A stretch of DNA of 64,000 nucleotides from Hydnum rufescens UP504. Lineage: Eukaryota; Basidiomycota; Agaricomycetes; Cantharellales; Hydnaceae. The stretch covers positions 163,042 to 227,041 of the forward strand of contig MU129001.1 in NCBI GenBank assembly GCA_014904985.1, written 5' to 3'. A model generated the notes under the pieces. That model did not search any database and was not told where the DNA came from. It saw nothing but the letters and a program-made list of their open reading frames with translations. Shown one piece after another: positions 24,419 to 36,537 of the stretch. The position numbers were made by a program, and so were the translations under genes. The stretch's first letter is position 1. Every line of letters begins with the position of its first letter.

Positions 24419-25294
24419 TGTGGGTGTGATCTGCGGTCTGGGTCGGTTTGTTTGCCAGGCGGGCGCACGGTTGCTCGGGTGGCCTCATTTGACATCTTCG
24501 ATATAGTGGGTGGATGATCAACAATTTTACTGTCTCCTCAGAACAATTGGAAGTCATGCCTCGCGTTGAATGTGAAACAACCAGATCAGGGGTGCGCCCG
24601 GATTTGTTCAGCACCAGGAGGACAGGGTAATTAGACAATTAGATCTCTGCAAAAGCAAGGGAGAAAGCCGCCTAATTATTCTTCCCGTCGTTGGGCATGC
24701 TTGGTAAACAGAAATGTATGATACCCATGTTCAGATGACAGTATGGTGACGGCGCATGCCTTCCCACCTCTAAATCGAGTCCCCCACTGTGAGGTGCGGG
24801 CGGTAAATAAACATAGTAGAATATAGAGAAAACGCTGATTTTGATGCCTCGCCCATCTATGCGATCAGGCAGAAACGGTCGAGGTTAAACACGTTCTGGG
24901 TGCCAAACAAGCTGAGAAAAACCAATGTGTTCTTGAAGAACGGTTGATGAAACGCCACGACGAGTTCATAGTTCAAATGATGAACCTTTGCGGAAACAGG
25001 CAAAGGCAGAGGGGGCCGTCATTCGACACTCACTTTTCCACAGCTTGTCCATGTTATGGATTATTTGGTGCTGATTAAAAGGATGGGGTGATCTACGGTT
25101 GGATGGACCCAGACATGCATCCCAATACGGTGGTCGCAAGGTTGTCATTCGAATCACTACTGTACGAGGGTTAATGAAAGGCAAGTATTGTGATTTATTA
25201 ATCAGTCCAGAAGCCAGTGTTCAAGGCGATAGTCAAGGAATGAAAATATTGCGTGACCTGGGGGGATCAAGTAAATGCGTTCTTGCACTACCAC
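24419..25294. other. Convergent intergenic region RRP4/ERG7, no gene recognised
   Basis: About 880 bp between two facing stop codons. A plus-strand frame open for about 67 codons near 24,845-25,045 begins after a TGA and lacks an upstream ATG. It reads like a Glu/Lys-rich helix but matches nothing I know. No tRNA structure could be drawn. Confidence 0.4.
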
Positions 25295-28071
25295 TCAGTC
25301 AAGGGTCTGCAGGTATGTGTGAGCCTTGCCCAGGGCCCAAATTGTCCAGCTAAACTTGAAATTTGGGTACGAAATGGCGCAATTCTTGTTGAAGATCCCT
25401 TCAATGGCTTCTTGTGCCCATGCACCGTTCTAGAGCGCAGGGAGCCCCCATCAGCGAGGGAATAGAGATATACGAAAATGAATAGAGGAATGCCTACGGG
25501 CAATTGACGGGTCATGATAAGCCGTACAGCCCGTTCAATGGGCTGTCGCTTCGGGTACTTGGCGTACATGAGGCCCAGGACGGCCCACGCGGTTTGCACT
25601 ACTTGGGACTCCGCATGCTCCGTATACGTGCCACTGACACAGCTCTATTTGGCCACGACAACAATGTCCACAATATTAGAACGTCCCCGACGAAGTTGAG
25701 GACTAGAATACTAACCATATACGTCTCGCCCCAGCCTCCATCAAGTTTTTGTTTTGACCGTAAAAATTCGCATGCGCTCTTTACCCTCAGACTCGTATCG
25801 TAGGTTTCTCCATTGAGGGAAAGACTCTCGAGTGCAAACATTGTGGCATAAGTGAAGCAGATCCCCCATGATCCAAACCAGGATCCGTCGGCTCGCTGAG
25901 AGTTGTGGATATAATTTATGGCACCACGGATCACTCTCCTGCGGGAGGGAGGGGATCTAATAAGGCCTACTAGGTGGACTACAGAGAGCCAAGAAAAATA
26001 CGCACTCAATGTCACCCCGTCGGTAATTGGGATAATGCTGTTTGAAGATTGAAAGCGCTGTGAGTACTGAGGTGGTACATTCTGGATAGGTGTACTCCGT
26101 CATGATGTTGCCTGAATTCATTGTTAGAATGTGGCACCTGGAGGTCCTCTGGGAGATACGCACCGAAGACCTCGGCTGGGTTGACCAATTCAAGGATTCT
26201 TGATGGGCCTCGGACTTTCTCGTAGCTAGCAAAGCCGCCATCGGAATTCTGCATCGTCAGCATGACATCGACAGCGTCGCAGAGCCGTCGCTCTGAGACC
26301 GGCTTAGGGGCACCCCTTGGGAAATGTTGACAATGCTTAGCTAGGGCACGACAGAATATATGGAAGACTTACGGAATATGCTCCTGAAGGTAAATCACTG
26401 CCTTGAGGCCCTCGCCCGTACAGTCACTGACGGTATATCCCTGTTCCTTGGTGCTGAATGGCCAGGCCCCTTTGGTAGTGTGCCGATACGAGGAGGCGTA
26501 ATGCATTGGATTGTCCCGAATCTGACAATCATCCAGCCATTTCAGGGCCTTGAATGCTGCCTCGCGATTATCCTCTTCGTTCGCCAGACCGGTCTCAACG
26601 AGAGCTTGGGAGATGAAAGATGTGTCCCAGAGTTGAGAACCGTTCGTGCCACACATCATCATGCCCTCTGCGCCTAGCCACATGAAATCGAGGCGTTTGA
26701 GCTCGTGTCTGCGGAAGGCTTCACTGTCTGATCCCTCGACGTGTGCACGACATACAAGGTTGAGCATTTTGTTTACGGGACCTAGGCACTGGTAACTCGT
26801 GTTATCATCCTCCTTACAGATGAGATCATAGGCTCTGCCGAGGGCCCTCTTGCGCAAAAACGGTATCGAACATTCCTCATAGGCTCCAAGTACGGCCATT
26901 GTAACGTCGAGAAAAGTGGTGTGAGGGGAGTAAATATCCACTGCTGCGATGTTATTCCGTTGAGAGGCCCAGTCAATTGTGTCATACTCCTCAACGAATA
27001 ATTCCTTTGGCAACGAATTAGAGCTCGACGTTCCAATGTGAAGTCGAAGATGTCCTACCTCACGTAGGGATAATATGAGCTCGTTCTCCGGAGCCTTGAA
27101 ACGAATGCCGTAAAGATAACTCATTGGAATGTAGACCATTCGAGTATGAATCCACCACCGGTGGGGGTGAATAGGAACCCAATCAGGTAAGAGCCTATCA
27201 GATACAAAGTTTATAAACAGAGTCAGACTTTCAAGAATTTCTCCTACCAGAGCTCTGCAGGCATGGGATTATTGCCCGCCCAGTGATACACATTTAGCAC
27301 CGAGAGCCAAAACTTCCCCCAAGAGGGAATTCCGGCAGCTCCACCTCCATACGCGTTTCGATGTTCAGCGTCGTCGGCAGGAGATGAAACACCCAAAAAA
27401 GTGTTGCTCACCAAGCTGATGCAAAGTAGCACGAGCACGGACCATCACCGGATGGTCTTTCTTTACCCCTAATATACGCATCGCTGTATAATTTAGTGCA
27501 GTACCGAACACGGTGGAACAACCCTCGACGTGGCTTCTCCTAGCGTCAGAGGTGCTAGCGAAATGTGAAGGACACGGCTAACTCACATCCCCCATCCACC
27601 GTCATCGGGATTAGCATGATTGATCAGATATCGTATCATTTCTAATCGCTGAGCCTCAGTGAAATCCATTCCGGCGACGTACGACCCGATGACAAGGCCT
27701 GGAAGCAGGAACATAGGACCCCCATATTCTCCTGGCCAATGACCATCACTAGATTGTAAATTCTTGTAGAACTCAAATCCCTTGCGTGCCGCAGAGAGGG
27801 GATCATTGGCAGGAGCAGATTCTGGATGGTTCTGTTAGTCCCAAATCCACAAGCCAGTCCATTAGTGCCACTTTGCAAGGTAAAATCCAAGACTGACAGT
27901 GGGTAGCCCAAGCCAATATTTTTCCATGGAATTTTGAGGACATTTTAAAGCCTCTTCTTCTGAGAGGTATTTCCATACGTGTCTGCCTCCTTCGTCAGCT
28001 TCCAGTCGCCAGAGGGAATAATCTGTGAACGGTATCTCTCCAGACTCGGGTATATCAACTAGTGCGTGCAT
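25295..28071 (-). CDS. ERG7: Lanosterol synthase (oxidosqualene cyclase)
   Basis: Reaction: cyclises (S)-2,3-oxidosqualene to lanosterol, the first cyclic intermediate of ergosterol synthesis, on ER/lipid-droplet membranes. Seen: start ATG 28071, [37 protein letters not shown] and [30 protein letters not shown]. Next come [20 protein letters not shown] and [13 protein letters not shown], then the catalytic region [18 protein letters not shown] (near 26,420). Further on are [43 protein letters not shown] and [10 protein letters not shown]. The last exon I derive reads [20 protein letters not shown], ending QTLD with TGA 25295-25297. Several QW repeats are therefore intact and the length is normal (about 730 residues). 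The usual DCTAE motif is DCTGE here; the catalytic Asp is kept. Confidence 0.92.
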
Positions 28072-28239
28072 CGGGGCAGTGTGCAATAATACACTAAAAT
28101 ATTGCGTCTCCGAAGAAAGGTTCGGAGAGAAAAGACAATGACAATTCGCTCAATAGCGAATATTGAAGTGGATCGACTAGAAACGCCAACATCAATTCGG
28201 CTATTCCCCCCCTCAATTGAATCGGAACCAGCCGAGGTC
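28072..28239. promoter_or_regulatory. Divergent promoter ERG7/ARP9
   Basis: Only 168 bp separate the two start codons. A longer ARP9 N-terminus from an in-frame ATG at 28138 would shrink this to 66 bp, but the conserved actin-like start is at 28240. Confidence 0.4.
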
Positions 28240-29976
28240 ATGTCCTTTCGTGAGTCGAGTGTAGTCGTTATCGAGAGCGGGAGATACACGGTACGCGCTG
28301 GGAGAGGTCTCGGTGATTTCCTTGTCCCTGCGCCGAGTGTGGTGCGCATTACGCGTTTGAAATGACTTGCGATTTTGGCATTGTCCTGAGTCGCGTTGTG
28401 TCACAGGAAATTCGAGCGTGCGTCGGACTCCGCAAAAATGGAATGCAAGTCGATGCAGGCCCGAGCTCGGGATTGCCATTGAAACTCTCGAGATATCTTG
28501 TCGGGGCTGCGCTGGACGACGCCGAGCAGGCTGGTGAAGAACTAGACATTTTCTGGCCCTTCAAGGCTGGTGGTATCCAAGACTGGGCTCAGGCCGAAGC
28601 TATATGGTTCGTATTCAGATCTTTCTGCGATCTGACGTAAATTTGACGCCTCTTGCGCGTTCAGGCGATACATTCTCTTCACAGCCCTCCAGCTTCGCCG
28701 TAGTCAAAACGAATTCCCCGTAATCCTATCAATCCTACCTAATATGTCGCGCGGAACCCACGAAATGATCACCCAACTGTTCTTTGAACGCTTCAACGTA
28801 GCAGCGCTCTCCATTTTCGAGCGACCACTTCTCCAACTGTACGCCGCCAACAACCTGTCTGGGATAGTCGTCGACATAGGACGGGATGTAACAGACATAA
28901 CACCTATAATCGACTGCGAAATCCATCGCTCTGGCGTGCGAACCGTGGCTATCGGTGTCGAAGATTGCGAACTGTATCTCGCACATCTTCTTAAATCCAA
29001 TACGTCAGTGATAACGCAGCTGAATACCCCAGTCCAACTCTCTCCAGAACTTCTCAACAAAACCCTTGTAAAGCTTGTCCGCCAGGTATGGCGAGATGGT
29101 TTGATTCATGTCCCTTTCTCCGAAGGTTTTACGCCAGCTCAAGCACCCCCTGAGGACGATGGCGGAATGAATATTGCTGCAGTACTCGTTGCCGGAAAAG
29201 AGAAGGCTGTCATCGAGGCTGCGGGGCAGCGGAAGAAGACCGCCGCCCAAGAAAAGCGAGCGGCAGCAAGCGCGGCAGAAAAAGAGCGCGTGGCCCTGGA
29301 TCTTGTTGATGTTGAATTCACCTTCTCTGCCCAAGGCACCCTTGCCGGAACGACTGAAGAACGGAAAGTGACAATAACTCTTGGACGCGAAAGGCATCAG
29401 TTCTGCGAGCCCCTGTTCGATCCGGCCCTATTATCTCGCATCACACCTACTCCCGCCAACAAGGCGTACGGGAAGCAATTAGGGGGAAATATTATGGGAT
29501 TACAGGAGGCTGTGCGAGCCGCTACGGCTACCGTGGATTCCACCCAGAGATTTCTGGTCTGGGATGGCATCTTCCTCACTGGTGATATGCTTTCTGTGAA
29601 GAGTGAGTAGGGATTTGTCATCAGCATACTATTGACCCATGAGATGTTAGACTTGGAGGCTGCCTTACATTATCGACTGTCGCCATACGTAATCCGAGAC
29701 CCGGAAACCGCCCTGCACGTACAACCTACGGCTATCCGTATGTTAAAAATCCCTGACTATTTCGCTGAATATCGAGAGCGGGGCGATGTGCTTGCTGCAT
29801 TTTTGGGAGCTTGTATTGTCGCTAAGGCCCGTTTCTTATTTCCCACGTTTTGATCGCTACTCACGCCGTAATCCCGACTGCAGCTAACTTTTACTGATTC
29901 ATCGGGCAAAAATTTCGTTTCCAAAGCCGATTACGCTGAGAAGGGCCCTACGGCAATACGGGAAATTATTCTTTAG
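28240..29976 (+). CDS. ARP9: Actin-related protein, ARP9-like
   Basis: Role (family): nuclear actin-related subunit that with a partner ARP binds the HSA helix of SWI/SNF and RSC remodelling ATPases. Seen: the actin phosphate-1-like start SFRESSVVVIESGRYTVRAG, then EIRACVGLRKNG, VILSILPNMSRGTHEMITQLFFERFNVAALSIFERPLLQLYAAN and the phosphate-2-like GIVVDIGRDVTDITPI. A charged insertion (KKTAAQEKRAAASAAEKE) follows, then FLVWDGIFLTGDM, DLEAALHYRLSPYVI and AEYRERGDVLAAFLGACIVAK joined to LTFTDSSGKNFVSKADYAEKG. Stop TAG 29974-29976. The D-x-G style nucleotide motifs are degenerate, as in ARP7/ARP9 proteins that have lost ATPase activity. Another nuclear ARP is the alternative. Confidence 0.8.
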
Positions 29977-30053
29977 TCGTATCTTATCTGTAAAGGGAAC
30001 CGTTCAATATACATTATTGCTTTGACAAACACTACACCAATCCTAAGAGCATC

Positions 30054-32161
30054 TCAACCCTTCTTCCTCCTTGATCTTTTCATAGTTTGAGGCGATTCAG
30101 GGTTAGGAGCAGGCAATGATATCGCACCCCCAATTGCCTCGCCTAGGATACTGGAAGTACCATCGCCTGACCCTTGGATTGCTTCGTTCTGAATCTTATC
30201 CCTCGCCTCGATATAGATCATCATATCTCGCAACTGATCTTGCATCTCCCCAAGTGTCCTCCCAAATGCCGATCTCTCCTCTTCTGCCTTCCGCAATTCC
30301 GAATTGAGGGAGGAGATCCGTGCCATGAGACCCGTACTGAGCGCCTTCTCCTCATCTAGTTCTTTCTCGAGTTTGCGCGTCAACCCGACGGCGCGCTCCG
30401 CACGCACCTCTGCTCTCTGGGCCTTGGTCTCCAGCTTCTTTGATGCCGCGTCATCCACATCCAGCCGTGCAACTCGATTTTCGAACTGGGCGAGACGCTC
30501 GTGGGCATCACGTAAGGCAACTTCTAGGACAGACTTTTCCTGTTCGAAGTACGCACGTTGCGAGTCGAGTTGACTGGTCAGAAGGTAACTGTATTCAATA
30601 CCGATAGCTTCAACTTTGTCAGCTGCAAGAGCGTCGGCGGGGCCGGGGCCCATTCTGCTCCCTGACGTGCTAGAACTGTTCTGCTGCGGCCCGGATAGAT
30701 CGGCAAGCGAGGTGAAGGACGGTGTCATAGCACTCGCGCTAGGCAGTTCGACAAGTTTCCCGTCGGCACGATTTTGAATGAGTCGATGCACGTATCCATC
30801 CCCGGCGTAATCCCATACGCGTTGTGTTTCGAGCTCGAGGGCGTAGAGATGAGTCGTTTGGGTATAGTGTTGGTGTGCGTGAGCACGGCCGTATCGCCCG
30901 CACCCGACGTTTCCGCATATTAGACATATCCATAGGTTCGTCGTAGACGAACATGACGAACAAGTTGAAAGAGAAGGCGCACCGATAGACGAGAAAGGCG
31001 CTGGAAGAGAGGAGTTGGGATTTCGGGGATGCGATGTGAGGAGAGCCTGAGAATAGCGGCAAACGGGACATCTATCGAACCACATGAGTAAGAGGGGCTC
31101 AACGATTGCATTTGTGTCACTTACCTACTGTCCCCCCATTTACTTAGACACATGCAATGGAATGTGTGGGAGCACGGGACGGTAACCAGTCCTGTGACCG
31201 CAGAATCCATACGCTCTAGGCACACGGGACATGTCGGCAGCTCGTATATGTCCATAAGGCCCTTTGACGGGCTCTGAAGAAAACCACTAATCGAGCTATC
31301 GACCACATTGATCGACACAGAGGTGATTCGAACAACATGACATGTTTCAGGCTAAAGAGGTTGCAAGTTAGGAATTCGAGGGCAAGGATTCTAAGATTAC
31401 TGGCCTCAATCGAATTGAACGCACGACCGTTATATTCTTGCGCAAACTCTTCCGCATGATCACGGTCTCGGAATTTCAATAGTGCTATTGACCGATTCTC
31501 AGAAACGTCTCTGAGGAGAAAAGTGAAGGAGCTATCGGATGTAGAATGATTCTGAAAGATTTACCTGATCAACCTAAGGTGAGCCATTCCATCTTCGGCA
31601 GGGGCGACGTACGTGATAAAGTCGGCGGGCGTCATATAGGAGGGCACCGCCAAAACAGATAGCATTGTCCCATCGTCCTGGGGCATCCTTGGTCCCACAT
31701 CTGCTTCGTGTCCATAGATGTCGCGGAATAGTCTGACAGTACCTTCAGACAGATTTGCAGTCCCAAAGGACAAGGGCGTTGTGGATGGCCCGGCTCGGGG
31801 GGAAGGAATAAAGGTGGCGCTCAGTGGGCTGGTAGAGAGTCCTGTGAAATCGGGAATTATAAGTATCTGACGATAGGCGGGTGACAAGGAACTTACGAGG
31901 CGGCATGGGCTGCTTGCCATTGGTGGTAGCATCTGACACTGAATCAGCTTTCTTCGTTGCCGCGGTGTTCAGATTAGGCAAGGCCTCTGGTGAATCCATC
32001 CAATCGACTCGGATGAGTCCGAAACGGTAGTCTTTAGGAGGTGTGCTATTCGATTTTGACGGTCCAGACTGAGGTTCGTAAGCGCTCAAGTCGGAGAATA
32101 TATCCGTAGGAAGAGGCACTGAGCTATCAGACAGTGCAATTTCTATATGATATCCACGCAT
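30054..32161 (-). CDS. ETP1: BRAP2/ETP1-type RING and UBP zinc-finger ubiquitin ligase
   Basis: Role (family): BRCA1-associated-protein-2 homologues bind ubiquitin and act as E3 ligases; yeast Etp1 is needed for ethanol tolerance. Seen in order: ATG 32161 (MRGYHIEIALSDSS), an RRM-like BRAP2 domain (MLSVLAVPSYMTPADFITYV, SIALLKFRDRDHAEEFAQEYNGRAFNSIE), and a C3H2C3-type RING split by introns ([35 protein letters not shown]). Next is a ZnF-UBP (CSSTTNLWICLICGNVGCGRYGRAHAHQHYTQTTH) and a long coiled coil (ALRDAHERLAQFENRVARL onwards). The C-terminus is the basic KRSRRKKG. The domain order and presence of all zinc ligands make the call firm. It converges on ARP9 with 77 bp between stops. Confidence 0.93.
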
Positions 32162-32275
32162 AACCCATGCACCGTGAACGAGGAATATGCAGGGTCTGTC
32201 GGAGGGGTGTAGACGCTAACTCTCGGTTGCAATCATCACGGAAATGGCCGCAGCTCGAGACTCGTGTTGGTGGAC
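32162..32275. promoter_or_regulatory. Divergent promoter BRAP2/TBC gene
   Basis: Spacing of 114 bp between the BRAP2 ATG and the first usable ATG of the RabGAP gene. If that gene has an unrecognised upstream exon, the true spacing is different. Confidence 0.35.
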
Positions 32276-35200
32276 ATGACCAGCATAACATCTCTAAGGA
32301 GCCACCGCGAGCCGACCGCCACAGACAGGCTCCTTGACCACTTCTCCCTTCCTCGGGGGTGTGCACTCAAAGCTGACATCAGCGCTGTCCTCACGTTACA
32401 AGACCAGGAGGAATCTTACGTAGGTTTACACACCACTATGGTCTTCTAGGGCACAGAACTAATTCGAGTGCGGTATAATAGGCTGGGAAACTTTATTTGT
32501 TTCCTCCTTTTCTCTGCTTCTCCTCCTTGGATCGGAAGTCCGTCCGATTTACACTGCCTCTGAGCACCATTCGACGTGTAGAGCGTCTAAATTCACGCAC
32601 TGGCGTATTCGCTCTTAGCCTTATAGTGTGGCACGGCCTCAAAATTGTGAGCAGATTCTCGGGAACCATATTTCTGTTTACTCCTAATTCCTGTGCTTGT
32701 AGATCGTGCAATTGACATCTCTACGGCCTGCTGCTGACCAGTTCAGTGGCTTCCTCCGTGATGCTTTGAAGTTGGAGCTTGAACTTGGACATATGAAATC
32801 GATGAAGTCATTCGTCAGGACTCTTTATTCTGAAGTTATTATCCCACCCACGTCTCCGCTATTGGACAACGAGCGGGAAGATGGGAGCATAATCAAAGAT
32901 CCAGAGGCCACTGAAGAAAGCAATGCCATTCAGGGAGAATATCATGGTGGATTGGGCTTCGAATTTAAATTTCCTGGTGACGCCAAGAAGTAAGTGCTCC
33001 ATGCGATTAGGCAATAATGTTTTCCTCATGTGAAATCTCAATAGACTCCGAGAAGGATCGAAATTGAATCTCTGGAAAGCATATTTGCGAGGTGCTTTAT
33101 CCTGTCTATTTGCTTGCTTATGCTCGAAATAATATTTTATTTGATATAGCTCACGGTAGACATCTTACCCTTCTACGTTACCCCCGATGTACTCGATTGG
33201 TGCAAGTGGGTCTGCCGAACCGGCTCCGTGGAGAACTTTGGGAGACACTCTCAGGTTCCCTTTATCTTCGTTTTGCGAACCATGGCGTTTACGACAAGCT
33301 TCTTAAGGACAATGAAGGCCGAACCAGTACGAGCACAGAGGAGATCGAAAAGGATTTGAATCGTAGCTTACCAGAGTACCTGGCTTATCAGAGTGACAAA
33401 GGCATCTCCACCCTGAGGCGAGTACTTACAGCGTACAGCTGGAAGAATCCAGAACTTGGATATTGCCAAGTGAGTCGGCACCGTGTGGAATGGGTCCTTG
33501 GATCGGCTTATGTGCGAATATTCTATCAGGCAATGAATATTCTTGTCGCCGCAATATTGATGTGAGTCGGCAAGCCACGATGGAATGCACCACTTGACGA
33601 ACATATGTAGTTTCATGTCCGAGGAGCAGGCATTCTGGCTGCTCGAAGTTCTTTGTGACCGCCTCTTGCCCGGTTATTATAGGTGCATATTTTTCCACGT
33701 GAGTCAGATTGATATGCAAGCTGAAAGCCTTCATCTAGCCCAAGCATGTACGGGACTCTTCTGGATCAAAGAGTCTTCGAATCCCTTGTCCATAAATGCT
33801 TGCCTCTCATTCACGATCGCTTCCATGAAGTGGATGTCCAATTCTCAGTTGCATCGCTCCCCTGGTTCCTCAGTTTGTAAGTTGTTAGATACATTGGGCG
33901 TATGGCGAACCCTCATGATTTTTTTTTCTAGATATATCAACTCCATGCCCCTTATATTTGCCTTCCGCATACTCGACTGTTTCTTTGCTATGGGTCCAAA
34001 GGTTCTGTTCCAAGTTGGGTGCGTTTCCGTCTCCTCCAATCACCTATGTAGCCAGTCTAAATTCGGACGACACAGGCTAGGTGATGCGTGCGAATGAAGA
34101 GAGTGAGCCATAGGCTGACAGATTATACCCATTAGCGATTCTCAAGATCAATGGGGAGAAGTTGCTACAAATACAGGACGATGGCCAATTCATAGAGTGC
34201 GTAGTATTTCATTTTTTTAACTGCCTCGAATCCACCAATTCCGATCATATATAGCCTCATACGTGATTACTTCACTTCTTTGGGGGATTCTGCACATCCC
34301 GAATCTCCTGACCCGCGGACTCGTGCAATTACCAACTTCCAAGAACTTCTTCTGGTCTCCTTCCGTGAATTTTCCGTGATCACAGAAGAGACTCTTGTTG
34401 CCGAGCGCAAGCGCTTCCGGACAGAGATTGTATCTGGCATCGAATCTTTCTCGAAGCGTGCTGCGGTTCGAAATCTCAAAACCATGGGTCGCTTGAACAA
34501 GATGCAAGTCGGACTCGTATACGACGTCCTATTCCAAGCTATATGCGACTGCCCACCTACCGACGTAAAGAATGTTCCTCTCCAAATCGAAGAGCATAGG
34601 GATCCAACTGGGAGACCGGATACTCGAATCGGCTTAAAGACTTTCAAGGTTTTCCTCAGCCAAATTGCGACCTGGGCAAGAGACGAGACAGTGGTATCTA
34701 ATGTGTTCCAGGTAATCCCGCCTCGTCAGTACCTTCGCTCTCAATTTGCTGATGAATCTTCCCCGAAAGGAACGTGTAAATCGAGCAGTGGCTGACCATG
34801 AACTAATTGATCGGCTCTTGTAAGTCTCTCCCCGTTTCTGAGAGTCCGGTTTCTGAAGCGTACTTGCATGAAGTTACTTCTGGGATACTTCGGATCACGG
34901 TGCCCTCTCGTTTCAAGCGCGTCTCATAGAATCTGGATCGTGAACAAATCCTAATGTCTTCGTTAATTAATAGGACTTGGTGCTGGGGCTGAGCAATGTT
35001 ATGTTTAATGATCTAATGACCAATATCGAGTGGTTCTTCACGCTGCACGACAAGGACAACGACGGCTCGTTAACAAAAGATGAGGTCCTTCAATTGGCTG
35101 AATCCCTACTTGTGAGGCGGACTCCCCTATTTGTCTTGTTCTTCGGCTTATTTTGAATCGCTTAGTTTATCTTTCGCTATGAAGTTGGCGATGCTTATCT

Positions 35201-36246
35201 CGGAGCCGTCAGTCGATTCATGACAAATGCCTTCGAGTATGGTGACACGCTGCTTCCACAACAACCGGGGGATCCGGGGGATCAGGATGTAACCAGTCAT
35301 AACATTCCATATTTGAATTTGCCAACGTTCGTGGTGATAATGTACAACGTTTTTCCTTCGATTCTCACGTGCATTTCTTTTCGAGATAGATTTCGCATGG
35401 TTGTCCTGGCTGATGAAATTTTAGAGTCGTTCTTCGACACTGATCTCTCAGCCTCATTCAGATTGGAGGGTATACCACCATTGTCTGCTCAACAACCACG
35501 AGGCGGCTTCCTGGGCGGCCTCGTATCCTCCTTCATTGCTACAGAAGACAATAAGCGGATCTTTAACAATGTTGCTGATCAGATTGGCAAGACAATGGGC
35601 AAGCATCAGGTAACGGATGTTCTGTTCCCCTTCCATATTTTGCCTCCTTTAACTCGCGCCACTATTTCAGATCAATTACCGACCATCGATAGGAAAATTC
35701 GATCGAGGCTTTAGCTTGCAGGAGCCCAAAGCTCGCGAGTCCCTTCTCACACCCGCTATGCGAAATCCATCTCTGCCGACCTCCTCTGTATCTCAGATAT
35801 CAGAGAAGGAGCCAACACTCAGTCACCAACCCTCTCTATCCTCACTTTCGATACATGAATCCATCAGAAGTGATGACACTCTCATACCGATTACTCCTCT
35901 CGTGCAACAACTGGTCAACACCACAGCTATGGAACGCACCCGATTTGCCATAGATGAGTCAAGAGATGAAGGCGATGACGATGATTTAGACTCCTTGGAC
36001 GGGGTCGGGGGAGAAGATGAGAAACTCATGATGGATGAAGTAATATATTTTGGCTCTGGGATCCTCTTATGCCGCGTTTTGCTGAAACCTTGCTGTAGGT
36101 TGACGCTTTCTTAGAAGCACACGACTCAGGCTTGACAGGGGCCGAGAATGAGGCAGCCAAAGGTACACATGACCGTCAATTGATTTTCCAGCAGACCATC
36201 TGAAACAGCAGGAATAGATCTTTTGTCCGCATCACCAATTGGCTGA
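32276..36246 (+). CDS. RabGAP with GRAM, TBC and EF-hand domains (Gyp2/TBC1D8-9 type)
   Basis: Role (family): GTPase-activating protein for Rab GTPases in membrane traffic. Seen: an N-terminal GRAM domain split by an intron (DRLLDHFSLPRGCALKADIS; AGKLYLFPPFLCFSSLDRKSVRFTLPLSTI), then the TBC domain: VQVGLPNRLRGELWETLSG, the arginine finger IEKDLNR (IxxDxxR) and the glutamine finger GYCQAMN, the latter spanning an intron near 33,470-33,530. Both fingers are intact, so it should be catalytically active. Downstream come a helical region, a canonical EF-hand loop DKDNDGSLTKDE (near 35,060) and an acidic/Ser-rich tail. Stop TGA 36244-36246. About 13 exons. The start is uncertain: ATG 32276 is the first good one, but a first GRAM or other N-terminal exon could be missed. 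In frame stops upstream limit any simple extension. Confidence 0.85.
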
Positions 36247-36537
36247 TGTCCGCGCTTCCCTTCATGTACGAGTAGGACAGAATCTGACAACACTCTGGCC
36301 TGCTTGGGTTACCTCATGTTCCATGCCTCGTTATCCCAACGCGCCTTATTATCAATGTAATTTAGTCCGACCGTGGATAGAGGCTGTCGATTTTCAAGTG
36401 TGGTGGAACAGGGCGAGGGTCTCTGAATGACGGTGAGAGCTGTCCACGGAGGTAAGCATCCCTGGAGGGATACGGGGGGATGTACTCCGGTACATTAGGT
36501 CTGTGGGAATTTGAAGGAATCTGCCTGAAAATCGTTG
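36247..36537. other. Convergent intergenic region TBC/EngB
   Basis: Spacer of about 290 bp between two facing stop codons, no feature seen. Confidence 0.4.

Noticed and set aside
24845..25045. 67-codon plus-strand open stretch (Glu/Lys-rich) between RRP4 and ERG7
   Set aside because: Follows a stop codon, lacks an upstream ATG and no splice site places it in a gene; too weak to annotate.
25140..25170. CATTCGAATCAC as a tRNA T-loop
   Set aside because: The flanks do not form an acceptor stem, D arm or anticodon arm on either strand.
30304..30573. Ser-rich plus-strand frame over the BRAP2 coiled coil
   Set aside because: Antisense shadow of the Glu/Lys/Arg-rich coiled coil.
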